Shown one piece after another: positions 32,019-43,703 of a DNA stretch of 64,000 nucleotides (position 1 is the stretch's first letter; the number at the start of each line of letters is the position of its first letter). Where the stretch lies: assembly GCA_036927565.1 (NCBI GenBank), contig JAYESD010000001.1, forward strand, positions 7,006,001 to 7,070,000. The letters are read 5' to 3'. The stretch comes from Tuctoria greenei. Taxonomy: Eukaryota > Streptophyta > Magnoliopsida > Poales > Poaceae. The translations under genes were made by a program, and so were the position numbers. A model generated the notes under the pieces. The model was given only the letters and a program-made list of their open reading frames with translations, was not told where the DNA came from and made no database searches.

Positions 32019-33304
32019 CTCTCGGCGATGAGCCCCTCGAGGACCGGCTGCAGAGGGACATCAGGGTACCAGCTCCGGTAGCAGGCCAGGATGTGCGTCG
32101 CCACCTCCTTCACCAGCATCCTCCCATCTACCTCTAGCTGGTTGTCGATGATGGCCCCCAGCGAATGCATCCTCGAGCTGGTGGAGTCAAGTGCCGAGAA
32201 CACCTGGCTCACCTCCTGTACTGGTTCCCCCACGCGCACTGGGCTAAAGCCGAGCGGCACCAGAGCCGAGTCGGTGCCGCCAAGGAACTCCCAGACCTTC
32301 CGGGCCTCAGTAGAGCGCGACGCCCGGAGCTCCTGCACCTCCTGCTGGGCCGCCGCCAATGCTCGGGGGCCGTTGTCTAGGAACCGCTTCTCCTTGGCTG
32401 CCAGGGCCCCCTCGCGCTCGCCGTCCTCCCTCTCACGGCGGATCAAGTCACCCTCCTTGAGGGCGACGTTGAACTCGCGGTCCAGGAGGGCCTGGCACTC
32501 GGCGAGCTGGTGTTGCTCCGCCTCAGCCAGGGCAGCATCCCGGTGGTCTAGCTCGGCGGCGCGGACCCTCGCCCCTTCCTGCTGGAGGACAAGCCAGCAG
32601 GAGGTCGCCTCCGCCTCAGCCTGCTTCGCCGCCAACTCCTGCTCCCGTTCGGCAAGAGCAGCTTCTCGGCAAGACAACAGTTGCTGAAGGTCCTCGCAGG
32701 ACAGGAGGCGGGAGCTGGCCTCAGCGTGGATAGTCGTGGCATCTGCCTTCAGCTTCTGGGTGACAGCGTCCAGTTGAGCGATGAGATCGTGCTCCTGCTC
32801 GAGGATCTTCATCACCTCCCAAACAACCGCCTCCCACTGAGCCGCTCGGCTCTTCGCCAGCCGGGTCCGGGCTTCCAGGGTCCTCGCCCATTCTCGGAGC
32901 CGGTCATCCTCGTCTTCAAGCCTCCCTTTCTCCCGGGCGAGGGTCGCCTGAGCCTGCCGGAAGCCGGAGTAGGCCACGGCCATGGCCTCATACAGGGGGA
33001 GCAGCTCCACCGTAGCAGCGGGTCCCTGCCCCCCCCCCCCCCCACTTCCTCAATATCATCCTCCATTTGGAGGATCACTGGGAGACGGGGACCAGAGCTC
33101 CCCCAATCGGAGAAGGGGGGGGGACCACCGCCAGAAGCAGGCGCGTCGCCCGCAAGGGCCTCCTCCCCGGTGACAGCACCTGGGGCGGCGGCGCCAGCCG
33201 ATGTAGCGGTGTCGGACAGCGTGGCGGCATCGGCCAGCACAGAGTAGCCGGTGGATGCGGAGTCGTTGGCGGGTGCAGCAACAGTCGCCGGCGCGTGCAG
33301 CTAG
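32019..33304 (-). pseudogene. E3 antisense gene, exon 2 body (coiled coil)
   Basis: On the minus strand, 33304 to about 33045 encodes an Ala/Pro/Gly-rich linker (ADAATLSDTATSAGAAAPG). A run of 13 C at about 33031-33043 breaks the frame. The frame opening at 33010 (MELLPLYEAMAVAYSGFRQ) then gives a long heptad-rich coiled coil: ARTLEARTRLAKSRAAQWEA, AALAEREQELAAKQAEAEAT. It ends at YRSWYPDVPLQPVLEGLIAE, matching YTSRNPRFPLDPVLEGPVEG of E9. The overall match to E9 is weak in sequence but clear in order of parts. Confidence 0.85.
33300..33304. repeat. E6 target-site duplication, left copy (gctag)
   Basis: The right copy at 43704-43708 is gctgg, one mismatch, consistent with age. Confidence 0.8.
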
Positions 33305-36112
33305 TGTAACACCCTCATTTTCATGCATCATGCCTTGCATACATTCATATACATGTTTAACATTAACCTACAACAAGAGGAACAATACATTCATATACAT
33401 GTTTAACATTAACCTATAACAAGAGGAACAAGTTTAAAATTGATTTGGAACAAACCGCACTTAAAATCGTAGGAAAGTGCGGACTAGTCCATTTTTGCTG
33501 CGGACTAGTCCGATTTTGGCACTTGAAACTTTCGCACTTGTCCGATTTTGTGCGGACTAGTCCGATATTCCATGAATCCTTGAAAAATTTGCTAAGTCCT
33601 TGGACTTTTCCGTACTAGTCCGGTGTTCCAGCGGACTTGTCCGCTTTCTTTTCTGTTCAAATTTGGACTTGTTCGATGTTTGGCTAGACTTGTCCGATTT
33701 TCTCTCTGGACGACTTCGGACTAGTCCGATCCTGTCCAGACTTGTCTGTTATTTCGTGACTCCGAGTTGATCTTTTGTTTTACAACATGTTTCTTGGGTT
33801 TCACGTTAAGTGGGCATAGGTACGTCGTGCCTAACTCTTTTAGAGCCCTGTGGGACTCTAAACCGGCCTCTACTCATCCCAAAACTCAAAATCCATCTAA
33901 CCCTAGCCTCCACCTCTATATAAACAACCCCACCCCTTGGATTGACATCTATTTGACACTTTTCCACCCACCCAAACCCTAGTTCGTGGGGAGCCACCAT
34001 CAAGGAAGGAGGAGAAGATCCCAAGCAAGAAGAAGAAGAGGAGGAAACGAAAGAGGATCAAGATCTCCACTGAGTTTCGTCCTTCACCACCAATTCATCC
34101 CCAAGTTCATCACCAACCCTAGATCATCAAGATCCAAGTGCTACCTCCAAGTTTCTTGATTCATTGGAGTCCTAAACACCTGGTATACCTTCTATTCTCT
34201 TTTCCTTACGTGAATTCAACCCCTAATCTCCAAATTCATGTCGATCTAGAAAACCCTAATCCGCTGATCTCGCAAAGTGCGGACTTGTCCGGTCCCTAGC
34301 GGACTAGTCCGGTCTTCCTGGTTAAATTACATCAAATTAATTCTAAAATTTGATCTAATCGAATCCAAACCTGTATAAACTTGTTAAAAGCTATTAGAAC
34401 TAGTTAGTGACCATTAAAAGCAATCTAGTAACAAGTTCTACCTTGCATTTGCATAAATCATGCATGTCATGTCATATTGAGTAATATTTGTGCAATCTTT
34501 GATTGTGTTTCTTGTCTTGTATGTTCTTGTGCGGATTAGATGGATTTGCGCTAGAGAGTGCCGCGGAGGATCTACAACATCAAGAGTTTGAAGGCTTTGA
34601 CCCTAATCAACAGCAAGAGCAAGGCAAGTGTCCTTGAAGCATATTGATCCTATTTTTAAAATAAATGTTTTGTTTGCAAAACTGCATGCTGTGTCAATTT
34701 GATGGGAATCCTATGGTAGGAAGTTTACTAGATTTGTTTAAACCACCCTTGTCACCTGGAATATATGGTAGAGAGTCAGGAAGGGCTTTTACCTTTTTTC
34801 TTCGCTTAATTAATTGGGATGGAAAACAACACTACACATTTAATTATGTATTAATGATATTCTGGTTAATGTGAACTGGTCAATATGATATGGTAATGGG
34901 TGATCTAAGCAAGTCTGGTATGTGGATGGGTTGGATGTTATGGTGGTTTGCTTGCTTTAGATCTTAGGACCGGTTCATGCGAGAATAAGCCAGGACTACA
35001 GTGCCAGCACGAGGACAAGTATGGGTGCGGCATAGCTGACTAATTAGGGCTTTGCCAGTGCTATTTGGACCATTAAGGATGCTCGGGGAAGGGGTAGTCG
35101 GATTGGGTTTGTTGATGATTGGTGGGACTACCCTGGGATCCGAATGGCTCAAGAGGGGGCCCTTGGTTGAAGATGTGCTCTGCGGGAGACATCGCCACCG
35201 GTGAAACCTCAGTGGGGTCTAAATAGGCTAGTAATCCCTTTGTAAAGTCTATTTTGTGATCTCTTGGCCATACACCAAAGGAAGTGTAATTGGCATAAGG
35301 GAGGTTCTTTAGTCGCCGACGGGTGATGAAATCACAAACACGTGGGTAAAGAGGTACAAACTCTGCAGAGTTAAATAAAACTATCATGATAGTCGTGCTC
35401 CCGGTTATGAGCACCTGGACAACTTCCATGATTAGAGGGAAATTGGTATTGGGATGGTATTTGGGATGGTTATGGTCAGTATTATGGTTATGGATTTAAT
35501 TTTTGGTATTGAATATGGTTATTGGCAATGGTGAAATCTGGAATTATTGATGATGGCAGTGAATTCAGTTTGGTATTATGATATTACTTATGATTATGAT
35601 GGGTTTGATTCATATAAATATAATATATTGCTTTTCAAATGTTTTAATGTACTTTTCAGCACTTTGCCATTATTATTGTCGTCATTTGAATAAGCCACAT
35701 GTCATACTTTCCACACTTGCTGAGTACGACATGTACTCACTCTTGCAATCCCCCAACAGTTGCAGGTCAAGATTGGGAGTTTAATGGTGATAATGCGGAG
35801 TTCTAGGCCATGTCTACCGTCAGCTTTGCCTGTGGTGTTGTTTTGGAGCTGCGCATATATACCCTATCCCTTATGCTTAGTTTGCTTAGTTGCTTAATTA
35901 GTTTATTTCCGTTGCATTAGTTGAACTTGTCATTAATATTCATTAGAGGTTGTATTCGAGGATAATCTGGTTTGTGTAATAAAATTTGGTTAATTAATCT
36001 TGTTCTGTGGTAATTTTCTGTATACTCTTTTGTTGCACTCGTGTATGTGTGATGAACATCCTGGGCACACATATGCGTTAGCTTGGTTCATTTTTTGGAA
36101 TCGGGCGTCACA
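33305..36112 (+). repeat. E6 5' LTR with CGGACTAGTCCG-type U3
   Basis: The ends and the distal half match the other Tekay LTRs. The U3 (about 33340-34630) is unrelated to E2/E4/E5 and carries many CGGACTAGTCCG and CGGACTTGTCCG variants (33480-33760, 34278-34314). TATATAAA lies at 33917-33924. A direct duplication of about 45 bp (AACATTAACCTACAACAAG and its copy) at about 33341-33432 explains the extra length over the 3' LTR. Confidence 0.94.
33917..33924 (+). promoter_or_regulatory. TATA box of E6 5' LTR
   Basis: TATATAAA, followed by a leader containing a GAAGAAGAAGAGGAGG purine tract. The matching site in the 3' LTR is at 41503-41510 and in E8 at 48132-48139. Confidence 0.75.
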
Positions 36113-36115
36113 GAT

Positions 36116-36127
36116 TGGTATCAGAGC
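36116..36127 (+). other. E6 primer-binding site
   Basis: TGGTATCAGAGC. The leader to 36381 is noncoding and ends TGCTTTTTCAG before the gag ATG. Confidence 0.9.
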
Positions 36128-37796
36128 CACAGGTTGACCGTAGGATGTAGCCTAGATAGAATGGACACTTTAGAGCACATAGGAGCACTCAGGAATCGAT
36201 GTGTTTTTGCTTGGAGTGCTGTTTGCTATATATATTGCTTGCTTGTGTGCTTAATAGAGGATTTTGGGATGCTTTAGCATTGCCATGTCCACCTAGGCTA
36301 GTGTAGCTAGCTGTTTAGTTCCATATCTCTTGATGCATATAGTTGGGGACGTTTTCTAATTCTTACCTATTGCTTTTTCAGATGGTGGGGACTCGCAACC
36401 AGAGGGATGGCAATGATGAGGAGGAGAACAATGGAGTGCCTCAGAACAACATTGGACGAGGATCTACTCAGGGAGCTATCAACATTGAGCAGCTATTGGC
36501 TATGCAAAACCAGCTCATGCAGACCATGATACAAACAATGGGACAGCTGCAGGCTGGCAACATCAACAATCAGCCCCACATGCCTCCACCCCCTCCTCCT
36601 CATAACCGGTTGGGAGAGTTTATGAGGACTAAGCCGCCGACCTTTGCTCAAGCTGCTGACCCTATGGATGTGTATGATTGGCTCAAGTCCGTGGAGAAGA
36701 AGCTAGCCATTGTCCAATGCAGTGACCGGGAGAAGGTGTTATTTGCTTCTCATCAACTCGTTGGAGCAGCTGTGGATTGGTGGGATGCTTATTGCAATGC
36801 TCATGAGAACCAAGAGAGAATTACTTGGTCCGAATTCAAGGAGAATTTTCGTTCTCATTATGTGCTGGAGGGTGTTATGATCTTGAAGAGGCAAGAATTT
36901 GAGAATTTAAGGCAAGGAAAATCAAGCGTGAGTGAATATCTCAACAAATTCACTCAACTCTCAAGGTATGCGCCTGAGGATGTTAGTCAGGACAGCCGGA
37001 AGCAATACTTGTTCATGAGGGGCTTGAACAATGAGATCCAAGTGCAACTACTCAACTACGATTATGCCAATTTTCGGAAGCTTGTGGACAAAGCAATTGT
37101 GATTGAGAACAAGATCCGTGAGATGGAGCAAGAAATCAAGAGGAAGGCGCCATATCAAGGACAGCAACAAGGAAGTAATGTGCGCCCTCGCCTTGCACCA
37201 CCCAATGCGCCCGATTACAGCTCCTCTATTCCTACTCAGCGCCCTGGATTTGCACCGCGCCCAACTCAGTTTGTGCAGCAGCGCCCTGTCATGCACGCAC
37301 CTAGGCCTCCAATGCCTTATGCGCCACGTGCTGATTTTCCTGGAGCCAATGCTCAAAACCAAGCTCGTCCCAATAATTCTGGTGGAGTTAAGAAGTGTTA
37401 TACTTGTGGAGAAGCTGGACACTTTGTGCATCAATGTCCTAAGTCAGGCCTTGGCCAAGGAAGCAATGCACCGAGGCAAAACCCAAGACCTAATGGAGGA
37501 CAGCCACAAGGGAACCTTGGATAGCAGAATTTTGCTCATGGCAACGTGAACCATGTCTCTACGGAGGATGCTCAACAAGCGGATGACGTGGTCATTGGTA
37601 TGTTTCTTGCCAACTCCAACCCCGCGACTATGTTATTTGATTCTGGAGCATCGCATTCATTCATTGCATCGAAGTATGTTGCCAAGTATAGTTTTCCTAT
37701 CTCTCATATGAAGTTTACTCTATTGGTTAAGTCTCCTAGAGGAGAGATGAGGACAAATATAGTTTGTCCAAAAGTCAGCCTTAGAATAAGGGGGGT

Positions 37797-37808
37797 AGAC
37801 TTCTCCGC
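37797..37808 (+). other. internal polypurine-tract copy in E6
   Basis: TAAGGGGGGTAG is identical to the 3' tract at 40921-40932 and at the same protease-region position as in E2. Confidence 0.6.
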
Positions 37809-40800
37809 CAACCTCATTGTTTTAGATTCGCAAGGATTGGACATTATACTTGGTATGGACTGGTTGAGGAAGCACAATGGAGTTATTAAGTGTGCCACGA
37901 AGACAGTGAAGTTGACCAACGAAGAAGGGATCACCGTAGAATTTGAAGCATCTCAAACCGCACCGAAGCAATTGGAGTTGAATCATATGGACGGTGCCGC
38001 CATTGAGGAGATTCCGGTGGTGTGTGAATTTTTGGATGTTTTTCCGGACGAGTTGCCAGGTATGCCACCTGATCGAGACATTGAGTTTGTTATTGATTTA
38101 ATACCTAGAACTGCACCTATAGCGAAGAGGCCGTATAGGATGCCTCCTTTGGAATTAGCGGAGCTCAAGAAGCAAATTCAAGAGCAACCAGAGAAGGGTT
38201 TTATTCGGCCAAGCTCTTTGCCTTGGGGAGCGCCCATTCTATTTGTGGACAAGAAGGATGGATCCCAAAGGATGTGCGTGGATTACCGAGCTCTCAACGA
38301 GGTAACAATCAAGAACAAGTATACCTTGCCACGTATAGAAGACTTGATTGATCAGACGAAGGGTGCTTGTGTCTTCTCTAAGATTGATTTGAGGTCGTGA
38401 TACTTTCAAATGAAGATTAGACCATCGGACATACCCAAGACAGCTTTTAGGACACGGTATGGATCTTATGAGTACACCATGATGTCTTTTGGATTGACAA
38501 ATGCGCCTGCCTACTTTATGTACCTCATGAATAAGGTCTTCATGGAGTACTTGGATAGGTTCGTCGTGGTGTTTATTGATGACACTATGATCTACTCGAA
38601 GGATGAGAAAGAACATGAGGAACACTTGAGGCTTACGTTGCAAAAATTGAGGGAGCACCGATTGTATGCCAAGTTCAACAAGTGCCAGTTTTGGTTGAGA
38701 GAGGTGTCATTTTTGGGTCATATAATCTCAGGAGGAGGAGTATCGGTTGACCCCGGAAAAGTAAGAGACGTGTTGAAGTGGGAACCGCTGCAAAACGTCA
38801 AGGAAATAAGGAGTTTCCTTGGGATGGCCGGATATTACCATCGGTTTATCAAGGACATCTCCAAGATAGCTAAGCCAGTGACGGAGTTGCTAATGAAGGG
38901 AAAGGCATTACAATGGACTCAAGCTTGTCAAGAGAGTTTTGAGGAGTTAAAGAAGAGGTTGACAACAGCCCCAGTTTTGGTATTGCCGGATGTAAGCAAG
39001 AGCTTCGACATCTATTGTGACGCATCGAGACAATGACTCGGGTGTGTATTGATGCAAGAAGGTCAAGTGGTCGCCTGCGCATCAAGACAATTGAAGAAAA
39101 TGAGCAGAATCACCCCACGCACGATTTGGAACTCGCAGCCGTGGTACATGCATTGAAGATTTGGAGACACTATATTCTTGGACATAGGTGTGAAATTTAT
39201 ACGGATCATAAGAGTTTGAAGTATATTTTCACACAAACGGATCTGAACTTGAGGCAACGAAGATGGTTGGAGCTCATCAAAGATTATGATTTGGGGATCA
39301 ACTATCATCCGGGAAAAGCCAATGTAGTGGCTGATGCTTTGAGTAGAAAAGGAGTAAGTCATCAACTCACGGTTCGGGAGTTACCATTCGAGTTATGTAA
39401 GGAGTTTGAACCGTTGAACCTCGGGTTTGTAAATGGGATGGAGATGATGGAATTAAACCCAACCTTGGAACAAGAAATTCGAGAGGCATAAACTACAGAT
39501 GAGGAGATCAAGGAAATCAGGGAAAGGACCGAAGAAGAGAGAGAAGTCAGATTTGACGAGGATGAACATGGTACCTTATGGCTTGGAAAGAGAATCGTTG
39601 TGCCTAATGTAAAGCATATTCGGGAGATAATATTAAAGGAGGCACATGACTCGCCATACTCAATTCACCCTGGTTGTACAAAGATGTACAAAGACTTGAA
39701 GACTAGCTATTGGTGGGATAGCATGAAAAAGGACATAGCTGAATACGTAGCATTGTGTGATGTGTGCCAACGAGTCAAGGCGGAACATCAAAGGCCAGCT
39801 GGATTATTGCAACCGTTGAAGATTCTGGAATGGAAGTGGGAAGAAATTGGTATGGACTTCATAGTTGGGTTACCACGTACTCAGTCCGGGTATGACTCAA
39901 TTTGGGTAATTGTGGATCGCTTAACCAAGTTAGCTCATTTTGTCCCTGTGAAGACCAAATATACAGCTGCACAACTGGCCGAGATATACATGGAGCATAT
40001 TGTGTGCCGACATGGAGTACCGAAGAAGATAGTCTCGGATAGAGGTTCTCAGTTAACTTCCAGGTTTTGGCAAAAGTTGCATGAAGCATTGGGAACGAGG
40101 TTAAATTTTAGTTCAACATATCATCCTCAAACGGATGGACAAACCGAGAGGACCAATCAGATTTTGGAGGACATGTTAAGAGCTTGTGCTTTAAAGCATG
40201 GGAAAAGTTGGGACAAAAGCTTGCCATACGCGGAATTTTCATACAACAGTAGTTACCAAGCAAGTTTGAAGATATCACCGTATGAAGCACTTTATGGGAG
40301 GAAGTGTAGGACGCCTTTATTCTGGAATGAGGCAGCAGAAAAAAAGTATTTGGTCTGGATGTGTTCCAAGAAGCCGAAAAGCAGGTCCGAATAATTCGTG
40401 AAAACTCGAGGGCTGCCCAATCAAGACAAAAAGGCTATGCGGACAATAGGAGGAGGAAATTAGCCTTTGAAATAGGAGATTTTGTTTACCTCAAGGTGTC
40501 ACCAATGAGAGGTCATAAGAGGTTTAACATAAGAGGAAAGCTCGCACCTCGTTATATTGGACCATTCAAGATTTTGGACAAAAGAGGAGAAGTAGCGTAT
40601 AAGTTGGAGATGCCAGCTCATCTTTCAGACGTGCATGATGTCTTTCATGTTTCCCAGCTCCAGAAGTGTTTGAGAGTACCGGAAGAACAAGTGCCAATGG
40701 AAGAATTGGAACTAGAGGAAGATTTGACTTATGTCGAGCAACCGATCAAAATCTTGGAAACCAAGGAGAGGGTCATAAGGAACAAGGTTATTAGATGGTG

Positions 40801-40920
40801 TAAAGTTCAATGGAAGCACCACACAGAAAAAGAAGCGACGTGGGAATTGGAGGATGATATCAAGAAGGACTTTCCCTATCTCTTCTCTTGCGCGTCGAAT
40901 CTCGACGGCGAGATTCATTT

Positions 40921-40935
40921 TAAGGGGGGTAGGTT
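40921..40935 (+). other. E6 polypurine tract
   Basis: TAAGGGGGGTAGGTT abuts the 3' LTR. Confidence 0.88.
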
Positions 40936-43703
40936 TGTAACACCCTCATTTTCATGCATCATGCCTTGCATACATTCATATACATGTTTAACATTAACCC
41001 ACAACAAGAGGAACAATTTTAAAATTGATTTGGAACAAACCACACTTAAAACCGCAGGAAAGTGCGGACTAGTCCATTTTTGCTATGGACTAGTCCGATT
41101 TTGGCACTGGAAACATTCAGACTTGTCCGATTTTGTGCGGACTAGTCCGATATTCCATGAATCCTTGAAAATTTTGCTAAGTCCTTGGACTTTTCCGGAC
41201 TAGTCTGGTGTTCTTGTGTACTTGTCCGTTTTCCTTTCTGTTCAAATTCGGACTTGTCCGATGTTTGTCCAGACTTGTCCGATTTTCTCTCTGGACGACT
41301 TCGGACTAGTCCGGTCCTGTCTGGACTTGTCCGTTATTTCGTGACTCCGAGTTGATCTTTTGTTTTACGACTTGTTTCTTGGGTTTCACGTTAAGTGGGC
41401 CTAGGTATGTCGTGCCTAACTCTTTTAGAGCCCATGTGGGACTCTAAACCGGCCTCTACTCATCCCAAAACTCGAAATCCATCTAACCCTAGCCTCCACC
41501 TCTATATAAACAACCCCACCCCTTGGATTGACATCTATTTGCCACTTTTCCACCCACCCAAACCGTAGTTCGTGGGGAGCCACCATCAAGGAAGGAGGAG
41601 AAGATCCCAAGCAAGAAGAAGAAGAGGAGGAAACGAAAGAGGATCAAGATCTCCACCGAGTTTCGTCCTTCGCCACCAATTCATCCCCAAGTTCATCACC
41701 AACCCTAGATCATCAAGATCCAAGTGCTACCTCCAAGTTTCTTGATTCATTGGAGTCCTAAACACCTGGTATACCTTCTATTCTCTTTTCCTTACGTGAA
41801 TTCAACCCCTAATCTCCAAAGTCACGTCGATCTAGAAAACCCTAATCCGCTGATCACGCAAAGTGCGGACTTGTCCGGTCCCTAGCGGACTAGTCTGGTC
41901 TTCCAGGTTAAATTACATCAAATTAATTCTAAAATTTGATCTAATCGAATCCAAACCTATATAAACTTGTTAAAATCTATTAGAACTAGTTAGTGATCAT
42001 TAAAAACAATCTAGTAACAAGTTCTACCTTGCATTTGCATAAATCATGCATGTCATGTCATATTGAGTAATATTTGTGCAATCTTTGATTGTGTTTCTTG
42101 TCTGGTATGTTATTGTGTGGATTAGATGGATTTGCGCTAGAGAGTGCCGCAGAGGATCTACAGCATCAAGAGTTTGAAGGCTTTGACCCTAATCAACAGC
42201 AAGAGCAAGGCAAGTGTCCTTGAAGCATATTGATCCTGTTTTTAAAATAAATGTTTTGTTTGCAAAATTGCATGCTGTGTCAATTTGATGGGAATCCTAT
42301 GGTAGGAAGTTTACTAGATTTGTTTAAACCACCCTTGTCACCTGGAATATATGGTAGATAGTCGGGAAGGGATTTTACCTTTTTGCTTCGCTTAATTAAT
42401 TGGGATGGAAAACAACACTACACATTTAATTATGTATTAATGATATTCTGGTTAATGTGAACTGGTCAATATGATATGGTAATGGGTGATCTAAGCAAGC
42501 CTGGTATGTGGATGGGTTGGATGTTATGGTGGTTTTCTTGCTTTAGATCTAAGGACCGGTTCATGCGAGAATAAGCCAGGACTACAGTGCCACCACGAGG
42601 CCAAGTATGGGTGCGGCGTAGCTGATTAATAAGGGCTTTGCCAATGCTATTTGGACCATTAAGGATGCTCGGGGAAGGGGTAGTCGGATTGGGTTTGTTG
42701 ATGATTGGTGGGACTACCCTGGGATCCAAATGGCTCAAGAGGGGGCCCTTGGTTGAAGATGTGCTCTGCGGGAGACATCGCCACCGGTGAAACCTCAGTG
42801 GGGTCTAAATAGGCTAGTAATACCTTTGTAAAGGCTATTTTGTGATCTCTTGACCATGCACCAAAGGAAGTGTAATTGGCATAAGGGAGGTTCTTTAGTC
42901 GCCGATGGGTGATGAAATCACAAACACGTGGGTAAAGAGGTACAAACTCTGCAGAGTTAAATAAAACTATCATGATAGTTGTGCTCCCGGTTATGAGCAC
43001 CTGGACAACTTCCATGATTAGAGGGAAATTGGTATTGGGATGGTATTTGGGATGGTTATGGTCAGTATTATTGTTATGGATTTAATTTCTGGTATTGAAT
43101 ATGGTTATTGGCAATGGTGAAATCTGGAATTATTGATGATGGCAGTGAATTCAGTTTGGTATTATGATATTACTTATGATTATGATGGGTTTGATTCATA
43201 TAAATATAATATATTGCTTTTCAAATGTTTTAATGTACTTTTCAGCACTTTGCCATTATTATTGTCGTCATTTGAATAAGCCACATGTCATACTTTCCAC
43301 ACTTGTTGAGTACGACATGTACTCACTCTTGCAATCCCCCCCAACAGTTGCACGTCAGGATTGGGAGTTTAATGGTGATAATACGGAGTTCTAGGCCGTG
43401 TCTACCGTCAGCTTTGCCTGTGGTGTTGTTTTGGAGCTGCGCATATATACCCTATCCCTTATGCTTAGTTTGCTTAGTTGCTTAATTAGTTTATTTCCGC
43501 TGCATTAGTTGAACTTGTCATTAATATTCATTAGAGGTTGTATTCGAGGATAATCTGGTTTGTGTAATAAAATTTGGTTAATTAATCTTGTTCTGTGGTA
43601 ATTTTCTCTATACTCTTTTGTGATTGCACTCGTGTATGTGTGATGAACATCCTGGGCACACATATGCGTTAGCTTGGTTCATTTTTCGGAACCGGGTGTC
43701 ACA
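40936..43703 (+). repeat. E6 3' LTR
   Basis: This 2,768-bp LTR has the same architecture as 33305-36112 but lacks the duplication near the start. CGGACTAGTCCG variants lie at 41060-41340 and 41865-41895. The pol frame continues into it as far as 41203. Confidence 0.94.

Larger units (their letters stand above)
36382..40935 (+). pseudogene. gag-pol: E6 gag-pol with multiple stops and frameshifts
   Basis: The frame begins MVGTRNQRDGNDEEE. In order: gag, zinc knuckle CYTCGEAGHFVHQC, protease LFDSGASHSFIAS, RT with FIDDTMIYSK, RNase H, integrase (HPGC, CDVC, GMDFIVG, SDRGSQLTS, TDGQTERTNQ), chromodomain (VIRWCKVQWKHHTEKEATWE). Damage: TAG 37522-37524, TGA 38398-38400, TGA 39034-39036, loss of one base near 39098, TAA 39489-39491, and a shift near 40340. 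A codon where E2 and most relatives read Ile is Thr in FIDDT. It is older than E2. Confidence 0.93.
33305..43703 (+). mobile_element. E6: decayed Tekay element
   Basis: LTRs are 2,808 and 2,768 bp, with an initiator-Met primer site and a full complement of gag-pol domains but many stops and shifts. There is no H3-tail ORF. It is inserted in exon 2 of the E3 antisense gene. Confidence 0.95.
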
